64,000 bases of DNA, taken from positions 7,017,324 to 7,081,323 of the forward strand of contig JASSKH010000028.1 of the NCBI GenBank assembly GCA_031763025.1, read 5' to 3'. Shown here piece by piece: positions 44,486-55,490 of the stretch. Each line of letters starts with the position of its first letter. Within the stretch, counting starts at the first letter, position 1. A program made the position numbers and the translations under genes. This DNA is from Macrocystis pyrifera. Its lineage: Eukaryota; Sar; Phaeophyceae; Laminariales; Laminariaceae. Below the pieces are notes generated by a model that was given only the letters and a program-made list of their open reading frames with translations, was not told where the DNA came from and did not search any database.

Positions 44486-45530
44486 TTAGATGATAATAAT
44501 TCGTGATACACCGTATAAAGCCTGTCAAAGCGTCAGGGTCAAGCCAACAGAGGTACACAGACAACGTAGGCATGGCGCACTGTAGACGGCGGAGGGTGGC
44601 TGGTGTGGCGGTAGCGGCGTACGACGCGGCGATAGTGACGGGGTGGGGGGGTGGCGTGGCGGCGGCGACATCGAGTGGTGGCGGACATAGTGACGTTTGC
44701 GGTACTGCTCGTAGGTTACTGCGCGAAACTCGTTGGGGAATACGATTGAACAATCCAACCCATCGTTTTTCACCTTCGCCATGTCTATGTAGCGCGTGGC
44801 GTTAGGACTGTTTTCTCTAGTTCGTAGAGAGGCAGCAGTAGCAGTAGCAGCAGCAGAAACAGTACAAACAAAAATGTTTACGACAAGGGGCAGCGTACAA
44901 TGTAAAACTGTCAGCGCCAAGACACGTTTTGGTGTCCTGCGCCTTGGTGGCTACGCAAAATTGGTGGCGGTGTGTCGGTAGAGTTTTGGCACCGTCTGTA
45001 GTCAACGAGGGGGGGTGATGGGGGAGAGCGGTGGACGGGGGGCCAAGGCAGTGTTTTATAGAACGTGTATGGCATAGTATCCGCTGTTGTGCTTAGAGAA
45101 GCCTTGGGCGACGTCTCGTGACGGCCTAATATAGTGTTCCCGTCTCTATGCGACAGGTGGATAGCAGCATGCGTCGGGTACTGTACTACAAAAACTCGCG
45201 CGTTGGTAACATCCGCGGGTGCATTGAAAGCTACAGCTAGTTTGTTTAACGCAGAAAACCAAGTTGAAGGGACACATGCTGTGTGAGGTGGTGGTGTGGG
45301 TGGGTGGAGTGGGGGGGAGTAGAGTGGATGAGTGAGTGGGTGGGTAGGTGTAGCTGCGGGGATATTGTGTGAGTTGGGCAGGCGGTTGGGTGTTGCGTGG
45401 GTGGTTGGGTAGTAAGTGGTTGAGCGGCGGTTGGCTAGGCGGTGGGTGGGTGAGAGTGTTCTTGTTCATTCTTTTTTTCTGAGAGGGGGTTAGATGCCCG
45501 CAGCCGGAGTTGCATGTCGGGCCAATTGCC
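44486..45530. other. Intergenic stretch, no gene recognised
   Basis: Frames of about 100-130 codons overlap on both strands near 44525-44920, without domain. GGGTG-rich sequence lies at 45290-45450. Confidence 0.4.
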
Positions 45531-45539
45531 GCGTGAGAG

Positions 45540-46200
45540 TTCTCACATCGTGCTTGAGTTTCCTCGGCCTCATGTTAGGGCCAGGAGCTTGAGCAGGGGA
45601 GTTTTGTTTTCGCCTAGGCATGTATCTTGCTGGGTTTCCTCGGCCTCATGTTAAGGCCGGGAGTCGGAGCAGAGAAGTTGTGCAGTGCCGAGTCGTGTAT
45701 ATATCGTGCTTGAGTTTTCGCGGTCTCATGTTAAGGCCGCGGGTCGGAGCAGGAAATTCTTACAGTGCCGAGGCGTGTATATATCGTGCTCGAGTTTCCT
45801 CGGCCTCATGTTAAGGACGGGAGTCGGAGCAGAGAAGTTGTGCAGTGCAGAGGTGTGTATATATCGTCCTGGGGTTTCCTCGGCCTCATGATAAGGCCAC
45901 GGGTCGGAGCAGGGGAGTTTTGTTTAGCCGAGGCGTGTATCGTGCTTGGGTTTCCTCGGCCTCGTGTTAGGGACGAGAGTCCGAGCAGAGACGTTTTATA
46001 GTGCCGAGGCGTGTATATATCGCACTTGAGTTTCCTCGGCCTCATGTTAAGGCCACAGGTCAGAGCAGAGGAGTTTTGTTTTGCCGAGGCGTGTATCGTG
46101 CTTGAGTTTCCTCGGTCTCATGTTAAGGCTGGCCGTCGGAGCAGAGAAGTTTTATAGTGCCGAGGCGTGTATATATCGTGCTCGAGACTGCTCGGCCTCC
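45540..46200 (+). repeat. Tandem repeat, about 8.5 units of 76-81 bp
   Basis: Each unit reads roughly GTGCTTGAGTTTCCTCGGCC, TCATGTTAAGGCC, GGTCGGAGCAGAG and GTGCCGAGGCGTGTATATAT. CCGAGG near the end of a unit and CCTCGG in the next can pair across the TATATAT spacer, making a hairpin at each junction. Unit lengths are not constant multiples of three, so it is not a coding array. Confidence 0.88.
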
Positions 46201-47375
46201 TCTTAAGTCCACTTCAGGTCAAGTCAGAAACGAGGTCACGTGGCATACGAATTAACTCTACATGTTCCAGATGTGACCAGGACGTGAGACTGCTATGAAT
46301 AAGTGTGTTGCATCATCACACCAGCCGAAAACCTTCTTCTGTGCTGCTCGTCTCTGTAGAAGCTGACGGTTTTTCTCGAACGGTACTTGGGTATCACTAA
46401 AAGTCTTGAGTACTGATTTCCGCTTTCTGAAAATAGAATATCCCACCCACCGCACACAGAAACAGCGATTCGACAAATGCTGCCTGCCGAAGACAGACAT
46501 TTCCAGCGTGCCGCTCCTCTCACACACCACCAATGTCATAAAGGGCGGTGCTCAATTTCGTGGCTTTCGGTCGCTGTTGTGGCTTGTGCGCGAGTCATCC
46601 ATCCGCGACCTCAGTTTTTCGTTTCCAAACAAGACTTGCTTGTGTTTCGTGTTTCTCATAATTCTCATAATCTCTTTTATCGTTTCCTCAGGAGCATCGA
46701 GCCAGTAGAGCCAGACAGCTTTACTGGTACAGTACTTCAACATTAGGGGGGGCATAGTACTGCATAGTACTGCAGAACCCATGATGGACCCAAAAACCGT
46801 GTATTACACTACCAATACTATGCCTACCACTATGTCGGAAGCTACTGGGTGTCTACTGGAAGCTGCTGAGTTCTACGGAGAGCTTCCTCTACAGTAGACG
46901 AATTCAGTCCCAGCACACGGCGACGAGTCACGCCGCACACAGCAGCTTCTTCCACCCGTGATCGGCTCCTATATCTATGCTTGGGAGCCCGACTGCAAGG
47001 TGACTGTCTTCGCCAGGAGCATCTGAATCGTGGGAGGGTGCGACACCGAAAAGAAACGGCGGCGGTTATCGTGAGGGACGGGGGGGCAGGGGGGGGGGGG
47101 GGGGGGGGAGTGTTGGAAACCACCACTGCCGTGCGACGGAAAGCAGAGTCAATTCAAGGATGACGAAGGGTGTGTGGGGGGGGGGTGGTAGAACAGCTGG
47201 GTGGTGTTTTCGTCTAGCCAGACTGGTACGGCGTTTACTGCGAGAAACCGAGTGGCAGGCGTTCAACAAAAATGCGCCTACAGACAGTACCCGTGCGTCG
47301 TTTTTATTTTGTTTCGTTTCATCCGGAGCATTGTACGTGCACAGGTAGGTGGTCAGGACCCGCTCCTTGGACTTT
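46201..47375. other. Intergenic stretch, no gene recognised
   Basis: Short frames only. A G run lies at 47088-47108 within CGGGGGGGCAGG, without the element ends seen at other G runs. Confidence 0.4.
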
Positions 47376-47557
47376 TAGTTTTTTTTGCTTATCATCAGTT
47401 TTACTTTCCAGCTTTACTCGTAGGAGGTTTTACCCTCAGCGACCTTCTGGACAGGCCGAGGTCACAGGTGCTATCCCTTCTCCCCCCCTGCGCGTGTCTT
47501 CATTTTCTTGTCGCGCATAGGGTTCAGCATTTCCACTGCTCGTCGATTTTCATCGTG
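47376..47557 (-). mobile_element. tRNA-derived SINE, copy 3 (5'-truncated)
   Basis: TACTCGTAGGAGGTTTTACC, GTCGCGCATAGGGTTCAGCA and CGTCGATTTTCATCG match the complement of the SINE body. The tRNA head is missing, and the A tail survives as a T-rich stretch at its left edge. Confidence 0.75.
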
Positions 47558-47568
47558 AACGTACAAAC

Positions 47569-47701
47569 ATCCTTGTGGGGACATCGAACAATGTTGCACA
47601 CCACTATCCGTACCAAATTTAAAGATTGTCGAAACCTTGTTGTGGGGTTTGCTACATTGCCCACTGTCCCCACAAGGAAGTGCTTAAGCCCCCAATATGC
47701 A

Positions 47702-47732
<31 letters not shown>
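47569..47732. mobile_element. Hairpin element with poly(G) end, copy 2
   Basis: CCTTGTGGGGACA at 47571 is the complement of TGTCCCCACAAGG at 47665, with further pairing of AACAATGTTGCACACCA with the right arm. The right side continues to a 31-base G run (47702-47732). Related to the 32.75 kb element, but the left C-run end is missing. Confidence 0.65.
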
Positions 47733-47733
<1 letters not shown>

Positions 47734-49400
47734 CCGGTCACCTGTGCTGCGCCACCTCCGGTAGCAAAGACGGCTTCGGCTTCCCAGACAAAACAACTGA
47801 ATTCACAACAGGTAAATAATTGTCATGTATACGCACGAAATACAAGTACTACTGACTGCGAGTCGCTGACTTCCGCCCTTCATTTTCGGGGTGCCGTTCT
47901 ACAATTAGTTCTGGCGGGCCATGGGTTGGTCTATCGGTACACCGTTCACATCTTCTCATTACCTGTACATACTCCTACGACATATAATACAGCAGTAATT
48001 GTGATTACCGAGAGGCCTGGAGCTAAAATCTAAAAAAACAAAACACACCGACGGAGCGGAGCACACGATAGGAGGTACCAGCAATGATAGAAGGCTCGGC
48101 GTCGGCGGCGACTTATTTTTTGCATCGCTACAAAGTGAAGCACCAGAAATCAATTAACGCAAGTTCCGAGAGAATCACACGACACGTACATATCGCGTCC
48201 TCCATTTTCGTCGCCTGTCGACACTTGTAAAGGGCAAAAGTACGAGCCCTTAGCCTTAGCTACCGGCCTGTTCGCAGCATCCCCTGCGCCCTTCTTCTCT
48301 CTGCGCCATCGATTCATACAAACACAATCACGCTACGCGTATAAACACGAATGTGCGAAGAACACAACACCTTCCCTCTCAAAAAAAAAAGCCAGTACTC
48401 CGGTACTAATCCCGACTTATTATACCGCTCTCGAAACCAGGGGAAACACTCCGTCCCGGATAAAACAAAATCCATTGCCATCATACCAGGGTACTTCACT
48501 TCGCACACATACCGTAGGCAAGGCACATGCTGGCCGCGAGCAGAAAGATGAAGTCGCCGTCTCTTCCATCCGCCCCAGGCTTGTATTTTTTTTTTTTTCC
48601 CGGCCACATCTCAGTGGTGGCCCGCCTGCTCCAGTGCCCCCCTCCCCTCCCCTCCTCCCCGCGCGCGCTCCGAGGACTTCGCTTCTCACCGACTGGATCG
48701 ATCGCAGCTCGCAAAAAGCTTTCTTCTGGCGTTTAATATTCGGAGTTTCTTCACGAGAGGCCCCAACCCGAGATCGAGGTCGTGGTCGGCCATGCTCAGA
48801 CCCTCCGTGGAGAGTTAGGGGTGCTCAAGCGCTCCAGCCGCCATCATTCGCTCAACTGTGTGCACCCTCGCCAGTTTGTTTCATCATCATGTCCTATTCT
48901 AAATTGTCAAATGGCGTCGACAGTCCGAAAAAAACAGAGAAGAAAGAGGGAAGCGGTAGGGGGAGAGGGGGAGGGCGGGAGGGGGATGGGGGGGGGGGAG
49001 AGAGGGAGGGAGGGTGCGTAAAGAGCGTTTCAGTTTGTGCCTGAAAGAAGATTCGTACGAGGCGCTCGCCCGGCTCCCCGAGATTGGTGCATATTAACGT
49101 TGCATCGTTCAGGTCGGAAATATAGAGTGCGTTTGCACATTCGGACACATTCCCTAACGAACTCTATATTTCTGGACAGAGTAGCAAACCACAACCTTGT
49201 ACAAACCCGAGCGCCCACACGCGTTTTTAGGTCCCTTTTTCACGGGTGTTTACGCTCCAGGACTCGTCCCGTCCCTGAATATACCTGACGGCGTCCAAAA
49301 GGATGCCGCGCAGGTTTCTCGACTGCCTCTCCGCGTAGTAAAACTTGCTCTTTCGCGTCGATCCAGGTACAAAGCAGAAATAGAGGTTCAGAATAACAGG
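47733..49400. other. Intergenic stretch, no gene recognised
   Basis: A 189-codon frame (48475-49044, +) has Pro/Arg-rich and then Gly/Glu-rich text, including a GGGAG-type low-complexity run, and no domain. A 12 bp stem (GAAATATAGAGT at 49117-49128 and its complement at 49161-49172) encloses a 32-base loop of unknown meaning. Confidence 0.4.
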
Positions 49401-49419
49401 TAAAAGGCTGGGCGGGGGG

Positions 49420-49930
49420 GAGGGGGGTACTCATTATCATGCATGGCCGTAGTCGTATGACCATAGACCTTCGCATCTCTACAATGTCGGGACGGAGCAC
49501 GTCGGGTTTTCGCTGACCAGGCAGACATTGCTTGCACCAAGCGCGAAGCGCCGTGAGGCGTTAGGCGAGTCGCATGAAGGGTGAGATGCATCCTACTAAA
49601 CACCGCTTTAGAGGCGGGTTTTCTTGCATATGGATAACAGCATCAATGGATTGATTTAATTTCTGGTGTGGCCACTTCCAGAGACAGCAATGGGTTTACT
49701 ATGTAACTGCCTCGTGGGTGCCTCACCATACACACACTACGTGATACGATCATCCCCCTTGTACGGAGTAAAGGTTCTCCCCGCACAAAACTGATCAAAC
49801 TCGACCGCCCGCCGTGGTATCCGCTAAAAACAAAACAAAACAAAAACGGTACCCTGGCTGTCTAGCTCACGTAGTGAGAGGCGCGTTTTACAGCGTCGTC
49901 GCCAACCGACGCCAACCCAACCTATATAAA
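49420..49930 (-). mobile_element. Poly(C)-tailed SINE-like element, full-length copy
   Basis: The G-rich tail and GTACTCATTATCATGCATGG at the left, and CCAACCGACGCCAACCCAAC at the right; all family landmarks present. TAT-rich sequence follows the 5' end, as in the other full copies. Confidence 0.78.
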
Positions 49931-50519
49931 CATATCTATTTTTTTGTGTCGAGTGGTCCGTATTATCGTTGCCGGTTACTTGCCCGGACATTTGTTCTTT
50001 TTTGCGTTTGTTTCTGTTACGAATTTTGCATGTCGGGTAGGTTACTGTATATAGATACCATTTCGTTTTCAGAAAGTAAGGTCGGTGTTACTTGCAGTAA
50101 TAATTACGGCCCTCCCTTTACCCAACGAAGTCGTCCTTCCACCAGTGCTTTTACGACTTTTTTTTTTCTTTTAGCTCTTGGCCACCATTTCACAGGCAGA
50201 ATGCCGCAACACGTCCCGCACATTTTTTTTAGTTGGCGTGGTTGTTCACCCTTGCTTGGGTGACAAGACGTCACACTACGGCCCTCTGGCCCCCACTCCC
50301 ACCTCGCGCATATACGGTCCCACAGCAGCACAGTACAATACTCGGTAGTATGGCTGTTAGGTGAGCGTACGTATAGTACGCCAACTGGAGTCGTCTACTG
50401 CTTCAATAGCTATACCTGGTAGGTATGATAGTATGATAGGTACTCTCTTCAGCACCAGCGCCGACGAAACGCTAGAGACTTTGCCTACCAGGTACGTAGG
50501 TGTGCATACATACTGGCAC

Positions 50520-50628
50520 TATTACGGGGGTCCATAGTTAATAGGACCTGTGGCATACATAAAAACCTATATATTAACGTATTTTTACTAACAAATTTTG
50601 GTCCCGTTAACTATGGACCCCCGTAATA
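50520..50628. mobile_element. Mariner-like MITE, copy 3 (best preserved)
   Basis: Nearly perfect inverted ends: TTACGGGGGTCCATAGTTAA on the left, and the right end is its complement, both flanked by TA. 109 bp in total, with an A/T-rich centre. Confidence 0.85.
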
Positions 50629-51060
50629 GCTGTGCATATTATTTTACAGTACAAATACAACGCAACAAACATATCAATTCAACAGAAAAACAACACGAGT
50701 GAGGGTGCACCAGCTTCCGCGCGCTGGGTAACCCACAGCAGGCAGGAGCGGCAGCAGTATACCAGCAGCAGTACTGCAGTAGTAGAAGCGGTAGCTGTGC
50801 GTATGCGCATATTACTGTGCTGCTGCTGTTGTTTCGTATGTTGTTGTTGTTGCTGCTGCTGCTCCTTCGAAAAGTGGCGCGGGGGGGGGGGGGGGACTCA
50901 TTTTCGTAAAATAGTTACAGCAGTCTGCAGCAGTACGAATACGTCGAAAGATTCCATTATTTTTTCACGCGGGGCAATTAGCTTTCTCCTAAACTATATA
51001 TCAACACGCTGAGAAACATCAGCTCATTCATGCGATGACCGATTTTTTTTTTAGAGCAAA
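50629..51060. other. Intergenic stretch with TTG/TGC microsatellite
   Basis: CAG and TGC triplet tracts at 50745-50870 and a G run at 50881-50894; no gene recognised. Confidence 0.4.
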
Positions 51061-51899
51061 TGCCAAAATCAGGTATACCTGGCCCGTTTCAGCCAAAATC
51101 AGGTACATGCTAAAACCAAGTACAAAACGCGCGCCACGAGCGGTGTGATGTCCATGACAATCCGGTAAAAAAAGAATGCGCCTGAAGCATTAAGCGTGCC
51201 ACATGGCCTCCAAAATCTGAATTGTTTTTTTTTCTTCAGAGTGTAGGTACACGGGCTCCACTTGGACCTGCAAAGAGTCACTATTAATATGCTTCGTTTG
51301 TTTCGCCACGGCGGGAGCGCCAAGAGTATTTACTCTGCCCCCCCCCCGTTGACAGCTTTAAAGCTTCCAGACCGTCCTCGCGGAACCGCCTGCTCGGCAC
51401 GAAATTATCTTGCCGTACCAAACCTGAGACCACCTCGACGCGGGGTGGTGCAGACGAAGCGCCGAGAGTCCATGGTGCTATAAAGACTGCTGTGAACATA
51501 GAAAACAACAGAGTACACACAACAACTAACTGAAGCACATCGCACACCCCCAAGGAGAAAAAGTGAAACCAGCGTACGCATGTATGCATGTATATACGTA
51601 CTTTTACGTACGACGTACGAGTACAGAGTTTGTACGTCAATACAGAAGAATTTCAACCGAGGGAGGGCAGACGCATACGGAGAGAAAAGACAGTGTACGT
51701 ATTGCCTCTCTGATTGGTTCAAAGTTGGCCAAAATCAGTTGAAAGCTAGACAGAGTAGAAAAAAACAGGTGTACCTTGGCCTTTTCGTGCCAAAATCAGT
51801 TACAATGTCAGCTTGGCCAATAGCAGGTGTGTTTTGTACTTGATTTCAGTATGTAACTGTTTTTGGCACGAAAGTGGCCAGGTATACCTGATTTTGGCA
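51061..51899. mobile_element. 839 bp element with perfect 24 bp inverted ends
   Basis: Bases 51061-51084 and 51876-51899 are exact inverted copies. They start TGCCAAAATC and contain the 12 bp palindrome CAGGTATACCTG. Partial end-like words (GCCAAAATCAGTT) also occur at 51730 and 51790. No target duplication or transposase frame is visible, so the class is uncertain. Confidence 0.65.
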
Positions 51900-52013
51900 A
51901 GAACCCAATAATTAACTCTATATCCAGTACGATATACAGAAGTCGGAAATTTTAATTATTTAATTGTGCGTTTTGACCAGATTGCATCCCCGAATCGGAA
52001 AATAACTACTAGT

Positions 52014-52620
52014 AGAGTGTTAGCGATTTTTTTTTTTTTTGTACTTTTACTTCTCTAAAAATTCTCCCGAGGTAAATTTTTGAGGTAAATTTCTGAAAAA
52101 ACGGCCGAAAAGTACTTTAGCGAAGTAAGGATTTCAGCGAAAGTTACGGTAACTTTTGGCTCTCTGTTTCATTGGCCTACACGCACCGAGCATTATCCCG
52201 ACGCAGAACGCAACTCAAATCTCGAAGGATCAAAACACCGAGCATCTTCCATGCCACCATGCTGCTTGCCGTACGCATCACGACAACCGCTGGGAGCACA
52301 GAGGCTGGAGAGGTACAGCTTGGGTATAGCGCGCACAAGCGGCGTTGGATTGTGCCAGCGGGCCGCCGCCGCTGCTACGGTACACGCTTTCGCCCGCTTG
52401 GTGACGACTTGGAGGATGCGGCGTCGCAAAAAAGGACTCGTACTCCCTCGTATTCGTACTCGTGCTCGTACAGAGCGCGACAGCATGACAGCCCGTGTAT
52501 CATTTCGATTTCAACATACTGCGGCAGCAGCAGCAGCAGCAGCGGCGGCATCAGCACCCGCGGCGGCGGCGGCGGCGGCGGAGCGGAGCGCACCGGCGCT
52601 GTGGCGTGCGTAGGCCGAGC

Positions 52621-52660
<40 letters not shown>

Positions 52661-53054
52661 CAACAGCAATCCTAAAACGGAAGCTGGTTGGTGCTGGTGC
52701 TGGTGCTGACGCTGTTTATTTTTGTTGCTCAAGCTGCCCCTAGCTGCGGCTATCGCCAGCTAGCTGCCGCTTGCTGTGCTGCTGCTTGTAGTCGTGGGAT
52801 GGCAATGGTGGCTTCGCGATCAACTCTGCCGCCGAAACGTTGCTGGGCTGCCGCTGTTTTTTTTTTTTTCCGTTCTTCTTTTGTTTGTTTGCCGCGTTGC
52901 CTCACCTCCCACTTCCCTTCTTATTTCCGGAGGCGTCGCCTGCAGGATTTGGTTTACTTCACTCGCAAACACACCGAAATCAGGAAGGGAAGGAAATTCA
53001 CTTTTTTTAGCGGATGTAAAGTTGTTTTTTTTTTACCTCTATCGCAAACACTCT
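52014..53054. mobile_element. 1.04 kb inverted-repeat element, copy 2
   Basis: Highly similar throughout to the element at 9345-10430, with AGAGTGTTAGCGAT on the left and AGAGTGTTTGCGAT as the complement of the right end. CAG and GGC microsatellites (52522-52670) differ in length from copy 1. A frame starting MPPCCLPY occurs in both copies but is low complexity. Flanking triplets (AGT, ATT) do not match. Confidence 0.75.
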
Positions 53055-53539
53055 ATTGACGTATAAACTCTGTACTCGTACGTCGTACGTAAAAGTACGT
53101 ATACACATGCATACATGCGTACGCTGGTTTCACTTTTTCTCCTTGGGGGTGTGCGATGTGCTTCAGTTAGTTGTGCAGTAACTACGTGATTTACAGCAGT
53201 AGGTACGATACTCAGTAGGTCTCGTATCTTGGGTGCAGCACAAACTTAGGTTCGTATCATATACCAGGGTCGTAGGCACGTATCATACGTCCAGCAATTG
53301 GCACAGCATGCATGCAGAAGGTGCGTACTACAAGTACTAAATCAGTACCAGCTGATGTACCAGGTACACATATATACGGACACAGACACGGGCCGCACTA
53401 CATAGGGCAACGCAGGGCTATATACACCGCCCCCCTCGCTTCCTCGGCAAGGCATGCTGCGAGGCATGCCCTATCGGGCTTATAGCGAGTGGGGTATACT
53501 AGATATTTCTGGCGGGTGTAAGGCCGGACTCACCCTCAA

Positions 53540-55490
53540 GTGATACTTCCTCAAGGAACCGAAAAAAAAAAAACACGACTCGTGACTTTTTGGCATGACA
53601 GAAAATTACGATCCGTGACATTTCAGTTATAACGAAAAGAGCGCGTGACTTGTTGGCATGACAAAAAAATCCCGATCCGTGGCATTTCAGTTCTGACGAA
53701 AAAGGCCGAAAAACGTCGTTTCGTGATATTTCAGATTGTAAAAATCCCGATATTACAATTTCAGATTGTAAAAATCCCGATATTACAATTCCAACGATTT
53801 TAGATGGTGGAGCCAATTCTCGCGAGTGGGGAACGGCCAGGCCGGTGGGCGGACCGCGCCTGGTCCGGCCCGTGATAGATTCGAATCACGGGGCGAACCC
53901 TGACATAGCCTGCGAGATTCCAATCTCATCGACCGTCGGCCAAGCCCAGTCCGCGAGATTCCATCTCGCGGGCCGTCTGCCCAGCCTGGCCTGTGACATT
54001 CTCAGATCATTTTCACTTTTGCCTTCGAGATGTGGCTCCTGTTCTTCGAAATTTCGAGGCCACAACGTGCTCGTTAGCCCGTGCCCAGCGGTGTCTTTGA
54101 GTAGCCGCCCGTTGTCCACAGGCGGCGTACGAAGCAGAGCCTGCCATGCCCCCATACCGATGTTCGGATTCCGTTGGTACGCGTGGGTTGCGTGCCTTGA
54201 TCAGGCGTATTTCGAAACACGACAAATGTCACGAATGGTGATTTTTGTTTTTTTTCAGGGAACAGCTGAAATAAAGTGGCGTCATGAATCGTGATTCTAA
54301 AATCTCGATTCAAGACAAAATTCTCACGTGATTTTTTTAGTTCGTTGGGAATGGCCCATGCCTGTGCCAATAGAGGTGGGTAGGACGAGGTGCGTGAGGC
54401 TCGGACACCTACGATTAGAGCGTCTTTTTTGGGCAGCAGTGGCAGAGTAGTAATGCTCAATCGGGATATCCGTGCGCGGATGAAGGCGCCACCACAGACC
54501 AAATTACGGCACAGTCTAACTGCGCCGGCAGGAGGCTGGATTCGACTACGAAGGAGGAGGGAGGCAAAGCATCGACGAGCGGGGAAGAGACGGATTGAAC
54601 TCACCCTGCGCGATTTTATTTGTTTTTCAGATCAGAACCGTAAGTGCGAGGAGCATATTGTTTTCGGGTCGGGGGAGAAGGGGGACCGACCCGGAGGGAG
54701 TGGTAACAAGAGCACATGCGAAGGAGCGGGCCGATTGGGCTAAGGGCCACTCCTGACGAACGAAAAAAAAACACGATTCGTGATATTTTTGTCTTGAATC
54801 GTGATTGTTTTGTCGTGAATCATGACAAAAAAGATCACGATTCACATGACATGACGCCAATTTTTTCAGCTTTTCCCTAAAAAAAAGCAAAATCACGATT
54901 CGTGGCATTTGTAGTGTCCGAAATACGCCTGATCAAGGCACGACACAACCCACGCGCACCAACGGTATCCGAAGACCGATTTAAGGGCATGGCAGACTCC
55001 GCTTCGTAAGCCGCTTGTGTACAACGGGCAGCTACCCGAAGATACCACTGGGCGCGGGCTAACGAGCACGTTGTGGTCTCGAAATTTCGAGGAAGAGGAG
55101 CCACAGCTCGAAAATAAAAGCGAAAACGATCTGAGAAAATCACAGGCCAGGCCGGGCAGACGGCCTGAGAGATGGAATCTCGCGGACCCGAAGGTCGGTG
55201 AGATTGGAATCTCGCAGGCTGGGTCAGGGTTCGGCCCGTGATTCGAACATATCACGGGCCGGGCCGACCGCGCCTGGCTCGGCCCGGCCTGGCCGTGCCC
55301 CACTCGCGAGAGTTGGCTCCACCCGCAAAAAACCGTTGGAATTGAAATGTGTGAATTCTTGCAAGATGAAAATCACGAAACGTGACGTTTCTCGGCTTTT
55401 TTCGTTAGAACTGAAATGTCACGGACCGTGATATTTGGTCATGTCAAAAAGTCACTAATTGTGATTTTTTGTTCCTTTCGTTAGGAACGG
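53540..55490. mobile_element. Foldback element with ATCACGATTCGTGAT-type motifs
   Basis: The left arm (about 53540-54363) and right arm (about 54738-55490) are inverted copies, diverged by an estimated 20-25%, around a ~375 bp loop. Shared landmarks in inverted order include GACTTTTTGGCATGAC, GAGATTCCATCTCGCGG, GAAATTTCGAGG, CAACGTGCTCGTTAGCCCG and GATCAGGCGTATTTCG. Small palindromes (CACGATTCGTG, GAGATTCCAATCTC) are nested in the arms. It differs in sequence from the 34.3 kb foldback but has the same architecture. Confidence 0.75.
54390..54743 (+). other. 117-codon frame in the loop of the second foldback
   Basis: A basic, Arg-rich frame from ATG to stop covers almost exactly the unpaired centre. 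No domain recognised. It could be a passenger or chance; the opposite strand is also open. Confidence 0.2.

Noticed and set aside
45620-46001. Repetitive 64-78 codon frames across the 80 bp tandem array
   Set aside because: Units of 76, 80 and 81 bp change the frame, so no continuous repeat protein is encoded.
53499-53816. 105-codon minus-strand frame at the edge of the second foldback
   Set aside because: It consists of translated short palindromic repeats and has no independent support.
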